A DNA stretch of 20,319 nt from a virus, in the IMG/VR virus record IMGVR_UViG_3300044645_000846, positions 1 through 20,319 of that record. One strand, given 5' to 3'. The position numbers and the translations under genes are program-made. The stretch's first letter is position 1. Each line of letters opens with the position of its first letter. Under the pieces are notes generated by a model that was given only the letters and a program-made list of their open reading frames with translations, was not told the DNA's origin and searched no databases. Shown here one piece after another: positions 15,054 through 20,319 of the stretch.

Positions 15054-17716
15054 CAGGACAGCTTGCAGATGGACTCAGGATGACGGATGGCCACGTCATA
15101 GTCCTGCATGGCCACCACACGCACGGTGCCGGAGGCGGAACCGGTGTAAGGGTCAACCATGATGTCCAGACCGCTCCAGAAGCCGATCAGGATGTCGCTG
15201 AAGTTAGCGAACACCGCAGTGTTGTTCGGCATGGAGTTGGACACATAAGCCGGGTAACCGTTGATGGTGTTGTCGGCTTCGTAGATGAAGTTGGCATTGG
15301 TGCCGGTAGCCGACTTCTCGGTGGTCTTCAGAGTGCCGCGCAGAGCGGAGTTCATCAGATAGCCGAGACTGCCCAGCAGGGCGTTGTCGGTGCTCAGAGC
15401 GGCTTCAGCGTTCACATAGTCAGCGAACGTGGTGTAGCCGGACTCGGTGTTGATACCGGTCACGTTCAGGAAGCCGAGCGGATAAGAAGCAGCGCCAATG
15501 CCGTTGATGGCTTGGTTCTCAACTTCAATCGCGATCTGCTGAGCCAGGTCACGGCGAACCAGATTCTCAATGTCGATGCTGGATTGAAGCAGCAGACGAC
15601 GGGAGTAATCGGTCAGAGCACCAATGGTGCGCGGCTGCATCGTCACTTGGTCGACGGTCAGTTGACCCTCGGTGATCGAGCCGGACTCGGCAACGTGGTA
15701 CACAGTGGCACCACCGCTCTGGCGGGGCAGAGCAACCATGCCTTGCAGACCGGTCATCACAGTTGCGCCGGCGGTCTGGAGAACCAGAGCCTTACGCAGC
15801 AGGTCGATGAAGCTCTCGCTCATCAGTTCAGTGGCAACCAGGTCACCACCACCGGAGGCAGAACCAACGGTCAGGTCGCGACGGCCATAACCCAGCACAT
15901 CGGCGGGAATCAGGATGCCACGAGCTTCCTTGCCAGACTTCTGCTGAGCAGCACGGCTGACTTCCATTTCGAAAGCAGCAGCACGCTGAGCTTCTTGGCT
16001 GTTGGGGTGAGCAAGAGCGTTGATGGCGCGGATAAAGGAGAAGTCACGCTTCTCTTTGTCCGACATGCCAATCTCGGCATCTTTCGGGTTCAGAGGCTTC
16101 TCTTCCACACCCATCTTTTCCAGAAGGGCAGAACGAAGCTCATCGAGGCTGCGGGAGTTAGCGATGAACTCCTGAGCCATTTCAATGTTCTTGGTGCGTT
16201 GACCAAGAGCAATCATGTCGGCCATTTCCTTAGCCTTGGCCTGAGCGGCCTCAGCGCGGATAGCCTCAACATTGAGGTTTTGATCCACGGTTGTAACTCC
16301 GTTGGGTTGACTGTGAACGGCTGAGGCCGTATCGACGTTCTCATTATGGGAGAAAGAACGTCCAATTCCAACCGAATTATCAGCCGGCACGGTGACCAGG
16401 CTTATTTCAAACGGTTGGAAACTGGTAGCGCGATAAGTCACAGGTGATGTGGACTCATCGGCTTCCATGGAGTTGATCTTGTAGCCGAAGCTGACATTGC
16501 GGATGATTCCATCCTTGATCAACTCTTGCATCTCGCGACCTAGTTCGTTGTTCGCGAGTTTTACGCGTGCATAGGCACGCTTGTTTTTGATGTAAGCCTT
16601 CTGCACAACGCCGACGATTTTGTCTGCATCGTGTTGGTACAACAGAGGCGCACCATCATTGAGACGGGTGAGATCCATGGACTTGGCATCCATGCTCAAC
16701 ACTTCCATGCCGTAGTAACGCTCAACAGGCGCTTCGCTGGCAAAGGGGAACTCAAGCGTGCGATCTTCGCTTTCAGAGCGAAACTCAGTTGCGAGTGAAC
16801 GCTTCAGCGTCTCGCCTTCAAAGAAACGCAGCGCAGCAATCTTGCGAAGTTCAGAGAACTTATGACCGACAACAGTTTCGGTTTGTTCGTAATTGTCTTC
16901 GCTGTTTTTGCGGTACACGCGAATCAATGCAGCGGGATCTTCTTCAGATGCGTTAATCGTAAACGAAGAATCCGGCACTTCAATTACACCTTCGCGGGCA
17001 ATTCGCGTAACTTTACCGCGTGCAGTGCCACCACTTGAATCCCACTCTACAAAATCACCAACTTTGACGGCGTCAGGCGCGGCACGCTCCTCTTCGCGTT
17101 CACCGGTGGCTTCTTCAAACATCATCGGATCAAAGTCGTGATCGCTCAGCCATTCGCGAGCCTCGGCAGGCGTAAAGCGGTCAGCATCAAAGCGGATGGC
17201 CTGCAGTTCAGAGGTGCCTTCTTTGATCCCATAAATAGCATCAATGCCAGCGCCAAATTCATCATTGACGCGGCGGATGCTGTCGTACTGATCAGGGTCA
17301 GTCAGGCGAGCAGCATGCTCATTGGGATAGGGGCGTCCATCGACGATCTCTTCGTTGATTTCCATGGCACGCTCCTGTGCTTTTTTAATGGCTTTGGATT
17401 TCATGTTGCTCCAGGTTTGACCTGAATCACCACCCCATGCCGCCCATGCTACGCGACCCGGCGAAGGATAGTCTTCACCATCAGGGCGGAAGCCTTTGCC
17501 CTGCTTGTCAACCTCATGGCGGGCAAACCATGCGGCCATCGTGATGACAGTTTCAGGACTCAGTTCATCACCGGAAAGGATCTGGCCGGCACGCGTAGCG
17601 GCAACATCAGTGCCACCGGGGCGACCGTCTTTCTTCCATGCGCGATAACGACGCGCTTCGGCCTTCATGCCTTCTGTTGGCATCAGGTCGATTGTTTTGT
17701 CACCAACCTTTGCCAT
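15053..17716 (-). CDS. Prohead protease / HK97-fold major capsid fusion (887 aa)
   Basis: One uninterrupted frame with several modules. Residues 1-120 hold a helical segment ending in a motif with HEVDKQGKGF, PSPGRVAWAAWGGD and W102. Residues 128-205 form a second conserved-looking module (IYGIKEGTSELQAIRF). Residues 216-268 look like a Tudor/SH3-type barrel (VKVGDFVEWDSSGGTARGKV). Residues 295-455 are an S78-type prohead protease with candidate catalytic H362 (LYQHDAD), S409 (RNVSFGYK) and E437 (FEISLVTVPAD). Residues 477-600 are a scaffold-like delta region. Residues 600-887 are the HK97 capsid fold (ILIPADVL, TVYHVAESGSITEG, AINGIGAASYPLGFL, near-terminal VAMQDYDVAIRHPES). The family protease processes the prohead and removes the delta region. 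The start forms TGATG with the portal stop. A credible internal start at 16288 would yield a separate 411-residue capsid protein. Protease and capsid identity is strong; I do not know the functions of the N-terminal modules. Confidence 0.92.
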   Translation of the reverse strand: MAKVGDKTIDLMPTEGMKAEARRYRAWKKDGRPGGTDVAATRAGQILSGDELSPETVITMAAWFARHEVDKQGKGFRPDGEDYPSPGRVAWAAWGGDSGQTWSNMKSKAIKKAQERAMEINEEIVDGRPYPNEHAARLTDPDQYDSIRRVNDEFGAGIDAIYGIKEGTSELQAIRFDADRFTPAEAREWLSDHDFDPMMFEEATGEREEERAAPDAVKVGDFVEWDSSGGTARGKVTRIAREGVIEVPDSSFTINASEEDPAALIRVYRKNSEDNYEQTETVVGHKFSELRKIAALRFFEGETLKRSLATEFRSESEDRTLEFPFASEAPVERYYGMEVLSMDAKSMDLTRLNDGAPLLYQHDADKIVGVVQKAYIKNKRAYARVKLANNELGREMQELIKDGIIRNVSFGYKINSMEADESTSPVTYRATSFQPFEISLVTVPADNSVGIGRSFSHNENVDTASAVHSQPNGVTTVDQNLNVEAIRAEAAQAKAKEMADMIALGQRTKNIEMAQEFIANSRSLDELRSALLEKMGVEEKPLNPKDAEIGMSDKEKRDFSFIRAINALAHPNSQEAQRAAAFEMEVSRAAQQKSGKEARGILIPADVLGYGRRDLTVGSASGGGDLVATELMSESFIDLLRKALVLQTAGATVMTGLQGMVALPRQSGGATVYHVAESGSITEGQLTVDQVTMQPRTIGALTDYSRRLLLQSSIDIENLVRRDLAQQIAIEVENQAINGIGAASYPLGFLNVTGINTESGYTTFADYVNAEAALSTDNALLGSLGYLMNSALRGTLKTTEKSATGTNANFIYEADNTINGYPAYVSNSMPNNTAVFANFSDILIGFWSGLDIMVDPYTGSASGTVRVVAMQDYDVAIRHPESICKLS
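16286..16300 (-). promoter_or_regulatory. Internal ribosome binding site and GTG start for stand-alone capsid protein
   Basis: Within the protease/capsid gene the coding strand reads ACGGAGTTACAACCGTG. GGAG lies at 16300-16297, followed by eight bases and a GTG in the same frame at 16288-16286. This GTG is codon 477; the peptide from it begins VDQNLNVEAIRAEAAQ, which looks like the N-terminus of a free HK97-type capsid protein. It would give 411 residues, within the usual range for a capsid with its delta region. The decoration gene nearby uses the same layout: GGAG, eight bases, ATG. The site is an inference; nothing here shows that it is used. Confidence 0.5.
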
Positions 17717-19275
17717 CAGTCGATGTCCTCAAGTTCAGGTTCTTCCTCATGTTCCATCGGATGTTCAGTTGGAGCAACAGGAACAGGTTGAGAAACACCG
17801 TTGTTAGAAACCTGCGACGGGTCGGTATCAAGGACAATGCCGTACTCATCAGCAACAGCAAGTTCATGTTGACGTTGACGCATCTGATCCTCAAAGTCAC
17901 CGCCGTGCAGGGCGATCACCTGCGACAGCGTCATGATGCCTGAGCGGATCAGTTCCTTGTAAGCAGCAGCTTCTTTCTGCGGGTCAACGAACTGAGCAGC
18001 GGGTGCAATCCACTTGGCTTCTTCATAACGCTCAGGGTTGCTGTCGTAATTTGGCAGATCCAGAACGCCGGCCAAAACCGCCATTTCAATCCACTTCTCG
18101 TAGACCTCTTCACAGAGCGATTCGATCAAATATTGCTGGAGTGTTTTGTAATGCGTTCTTGTTTCAAGCAGTTCCAGTCGTGAAGAGCTGTAGTTGCTCT
18201 GAGAGAAATCTGAGCTGACTTGCGTGTAAGAACAGCCAATCCCAGCAGCCACAGCTCGCAGCATTTGCTGCACAAAAGGAGTGAATGCATCATCAGGGCG
18301 ATTGGGCGTGAAGAACTGCATTTCTTCACCGGGTGCCAATCGACGGATGCTGCCGGGTGAGAAGTCGAGGACAGACTCCTGATCAAACGTGCCATCTTCA
18401 AACAGCTCCTGATCCGGCGTCTTGACGAACGCCATCATGCTGCTGCTGGCGCGAGCGGCGACAATCTCCGCTTCTTCGTATCCAGACAAGTTGCGCAGGC
18501 GCATGATCGCCGTAGCAAACGCGCTAACACCACGCGTCTGGCCGGGGCGTTCAATCAAATACAAGTGAATGATGTCTTCAGCGGGAATGCGCACGCGGCG
18601 CTTCATTGCCTTGACGGCGTAAGCAAATTGGTAATCGCCAGGGTGGTAATCAAAGAAGTGATAGGCAACCGGGCGCCCCCACTTGTCAATCTCCACGCCC
18701 ATTCGCACTTCATTGCCGTTCTTTTCGATGCCGCTGTAATCATCATCAAGAAGATCCGACTCGATGAGTTCCAGTCCAAGCGGCACCTTGCTGCCACCAA
18801 ACGGTTGCTTGACAAGACGGATGAAGACTTCACCGGATTCAAGGACAGAGGTGATGCTGAGGCGTTGGATGTCATACCAGCTCAGCTTGCCGCCGGCGTG
18901 ACAACGCTTGGCTGATGTCCAACGGTCGAATTCCTCTTCGATGCGGCGATTGATCTCATCAGCAAGGCGCCCACCACGCTGCATGCGCACTTGAGCTTGC
19001 ATCCTGATGCCGGTGCCAACCACGTTGTTGCGGACAGCACGCAGGGCAGACTTGGCGAAATCGGAATCACGCACCAGTTGACGGGCGCGATTGCGAAGCA
19101 TCCTGATGCTGCCTCGGATCTCACTGTCAGCCGACGTGGCTTGGCTGATCCAGTCAGACGTGAGGCGGTTGTTCTGAGCGGCGGCATACGCACGCTTCAG
19201 GTAACCATTCTTCTGCTGCGCTTCAGCCAGTTGCTTTTGCAACGCGCCGGTGCGACCGATACCGAAGATCGCCAT
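17716..19275 (-). CDS. Portal protein (lambda gpB family)
   Basis: A 519-residue portal, close to lambda gpB (533). Portals form the dodecameric ring at one capsid vertex through which DNA enters and to which the connector and tail attach. Supporting features are the N-terminal AAQNNRLTSDW region, the VRNNVVGTGIRMQAQV segment, VLESGEVFIRLV, the ELIESDLLDDDY segment, the IPAEDIIHLYLIERPGQTRG motif, and the C-terminal GIGCSYTQVSSDFSQSNYSS segment followed by a long helical region, all typical of the lambda-type portal_2 family. The tail (about residues 485-519) is acidic and proline-rich (EHEEEPELEDID) and probably disordered. The start overlaps the preceding stop as TAATG, and the stop overlaps the protease/capsid ATG as TGATG, so translation is probably coupled on both sides. 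I see no truncation. Confidence 0.95.
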   Translation of the reverse strand: MAIFGIGRTGALQKQLAEAQQKNGYLKRAYAAAQNNRLTSDWISQATSADSEIRGSIRMLRNRARQLVRDSDFAKSALRAVRNNVVGTGIRMQAQVRMQRGGRLADEINRRIEEEFDRWTSAKRCHAGGKLSWYDIQRLSITSVLESGEVFIRLVKQPFGGSKVPLGLELIESDLLDDDYSGIEKNGNEVRMGVEIDKWGRPVAYHFFDYHPGDYQFAYAVKAMKRRVRIPAEDIIHLYLIERPGQTRGVSAFATAIMRLRNLSGYEEAEIVAARASSSMMAFVKTPDQELFEDGTFDQESVLDFSPGSIRRLAPGEEMQFFTPNRPDDAFTPFVQQMLRAVAAGIGCSYTQVSSDFSQSNYSSSRLELLETRTHYKTLQQYLIESLCEEVYEKWIEMAVLAGVLDLPNYDSNPERYEEAKWIAPAAQFVDPQKEAAAYKELIRSGIMTLSQVIALHGGDFEDQMRQRQHELAVADEYGIVLDTDPSQVSNNGVSQPVPVAPTEHPMEHEEEPELEDID

Positions 19276-19853
19276 TAACGGAACCTCACTTTGGCGAGAC
19301 CGGGATTGCCGAGACCCTGACGGATTTTCTCAGCTTTCCGCTCCATTGCAATTTCAGCTTTCAAACTGTCTTGCAATTGAAGAAGCTCGGCCATCTTGTA
19401 CCGCTTCAGGCTACGTCCACCGATCTGATATTCCTGCACCATCCCGCCTTGGGCGAGCGTACGGATGGCGGCGTCAACATAAGACAGGTCAATCTCAGCG
19501 CGAGATCGATCATCAAATGCACCGGGCGTGCCGGCGTACTTGGCAGTGGCCTTGACGGTGAATTGGCCGCGACCAGCGGTGTACTGCAGCGTGCTGTATG
19601 TGGCAATCGCCTGCCAAGTCCAGAGGCCAGCATCAAAGCCAGTCGTGGTTGAGGCTGGTATTGTCACCCGCCAACCAGTGCCTTCAGCAGTGCCAACAAC
19701 AGTCGTGCCTTCACTTGCAGTATTCGTCCGTGCGTACCACGTAAGCGTGTAGGTGCCACTGTCGATGTTCGTGCCAATCGCATCCTTGAACGCGGGCACG
19801 TCAAAAATGACGGTGTCACCCGCGTAAATCAGGTTCGGGACAAGGATGCTCAC
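19275..19853 (-). CDS. gpW-like head-tail connector with N-terminal beta domain
   Basis: A 192-residue protein in the lambda W slot between terminase and portal. The C-terminal third (about residues 138-192) has the look of gpW-type connector proteins: the QEYQIGGRSLKRYKMAELL segment, then a charged helix with KAEIAMERKAEK, ending in VRFR. Residues 1 to about 105 are a Ser/Thr/Gly-rich, strand-alternating domain that looks Ig-like (LTWYART, WTWQAIATYS); this part is absent from lambda gpW, which has only 68 residues. gpW proteins plug the portal after packaging so that gpFII can attach. The start is GTG, chosen because it forms a four-base GTGA overlap with the terminase stop; its own stop overlaps the portal ATG as TAATG. 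Function rests on position plus the C-terminal motif; the N-terminal domain's role is unknown to me. Confidence 0.68.
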   Translation of the reverse strand: MSILVPNLIYAGDTVIFDVPAFKDAIGTNIDSGTYTLTWYARTNTASEGTTVVGTAEGTGWRVTIPASTTTGFDAGLWTWQAIATYSTLQYTAGRGQFTVKATAKYAGTPGAFDDRSRAEIDLSYVDAAIRTLAQGGMVQEYQIGGRSLKRYKMAELLQLQDSLKAEIAMERKAEKIRQGLGNPGLAKVRFR

Positions 19854-20319
19854 CAGCTCGTCACGAATGAAGGATTGCTGCGCCGTACCCGCCTTTGCGG
19901 TGGCCGATATGGTGAGTCTATCGGCTTGTCAGGCAATACGTCACTTGTATCTGCTTTTTTCGCAGCCTTGCCAATACTCCGCTCAAACTGCTCAAAAATC
20001 GTGTTCCTGTTGAAGCGCATGTACAGAAAGTGCAGCGCCGCATAGCTGTACACAAAACAGTCCAATGCCTCGTTGCGATCACCCGGTCGCTTCTTCCACT
20101 CTCGAATCGCAAAACCCTTGACGTAGCGGACGACCTGACGCTCCGACGTGATTTGCTTGAAGTACTCCTGACCAGCCTCGGCGTGGAAGTGGATGTACCC
20201 CGCGCCATGCTCGTTGTGCTTCAATCTGCCGAACAACGTTGACTTGATCGTGTCAGAACCGACAGGGAACACCTCGGCCGAATTTTTCAAAACTTGCCCT
20301 TTGTAGTTAATATCCACCT
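19850..20319 (-). CDS. Terminase large subunit, C-terminal part (gpA-like), 5' end outside window
   Basis: This is the C-terminal end of the DNA-packaging terminase large subunit. The reading frame is open to the right edge; the GTG at 20317 reads as an internal valine rather than a start. About 155 residues are visible. They resemble the end of the lambda gpA/GpA family nuclease domain: a KSTLFGRL segment, a GYIHFHAEAG segment, then EYFKQITSERQV and the conserved NEALDC motif followed by an aromatic helix. The tail is basic and proline-rich. The family packages DNA into the prohead through the portal as an ATP-driven motor and cuts DNA with this C-terminal nuclease. The ATPase part and the small subunit lie beyond the window. 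The stop overlaps the next gene's GTG by four bases (GTGA). Context directly upstream of a gpW-like gene and the portal supports the call. Confidence 0.88.
   Translation of the reverse strand, partial: VDINYKGQVLKNSAEVFPVGSDTIKSTLFGRLKHNEHGAGYIHFHAEAGQEYFKQITSERQVVRYVKGFAIREWKKRPGDRNEALDCFVYSYAALHFLYMRFNRNTIFEQFERSIGKAAKKADTSDVLPDKPIDSPYRPPQRRVRRSNPSFVTSW

Noticed and set aside
15080-16324. 414-codon open frame on the plus strand opposite the capsid gene
   Set aside because: It is in exact codon register with the capsid gene, is explained by missing TTA/CTA/TCA codons there, and its His/Gly/Val-rich product resembles no family. There is no ribosome site or operon context on that strand.
1-20319. 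Lysogeny, lysis, defence or anti-defence genes, tRNAs, CRISPR arrays, insertion sequences
   Set aside because: I read the junctions and both strands and found none. All bases are accounted for by virion structure and assembly genes, so any accessory system would lie outside the window or inside the fibres and head proteins described.

Overview
This window is the virion-structure half of a lambda-like, long-tailed (siphovirus-type) phage or prophage. Every gene I can support is on the minus strand, so gene order is read from right (20319) to left (1). It follows the lambda morphogenetic plan closely: terminase large subunit (3' part), gpW-like connector, portal, prohead protease plus HK97-fold major capsid, a small head protein, decoration-type protein, gpFII-like head-tail joiner, a C1q/tropism-determinant-like structural protein, gpU-like terminator, a 50-residue ORF, tail-tube protein, gpG/gpGT chaperones, tape measure, minor tail proteins M, L, K, I and J, then two fibre genes. 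The second fibre gene runs off the left edge. There is no stretch over 300 bases without a gene. I see no tRNA, CRISPR array, insertion sequence, integrase, attachment site, promoter or convincing terminator.

The host cannot be fixed from the sequence. The LamG + SPRY fibre, the C1q-like structural protein and the tropism-determinant-type N-terminus are protein styles I associate with phages of aquatic bacteria, especially picocyanobacteria. That is an inference from recalled family resemblance, not a search result. The window does not show whether this is a free phage or a prophage.

How the genes work together: the terminase packages DNA through the portal into a shell built by the protease/capsid gene. 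The gpW-, FII- and U-like proteins close the head-tail joint. The tail tube polymerises along an 850-residue tape measure (lambda gpH has 853 residues) with help from the G/GT chaperones. M, L, K, I and J build the tip, and J plus the two fibres provide host contact. The genes are packed as a single translational train: most junctions are 1- or 4-base stop/start overlaps.

Most interesting points: (1) the protease and major capsid are one 887-codon frame, but a Shine-Dalgarno followed by GTG at 16286-16300 sits exactly at the protease/capsid boundary, so free capsid may be made by internal initiation. (2) gpL carries a ~280-residue insertion with bulb-lectin-like repeats between its Fe-S-type cysteines. 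(3) A perfect A_AAA_AAC slippery heptamer directly before the gpG stop opens a continuous -1 frame into a DUF1799-like gpT. (4) The capsid, decoration and tail-tube genes share an absence of TTA, CTA and TCA codons, whereas the tape measure is strikingly AT-rich.
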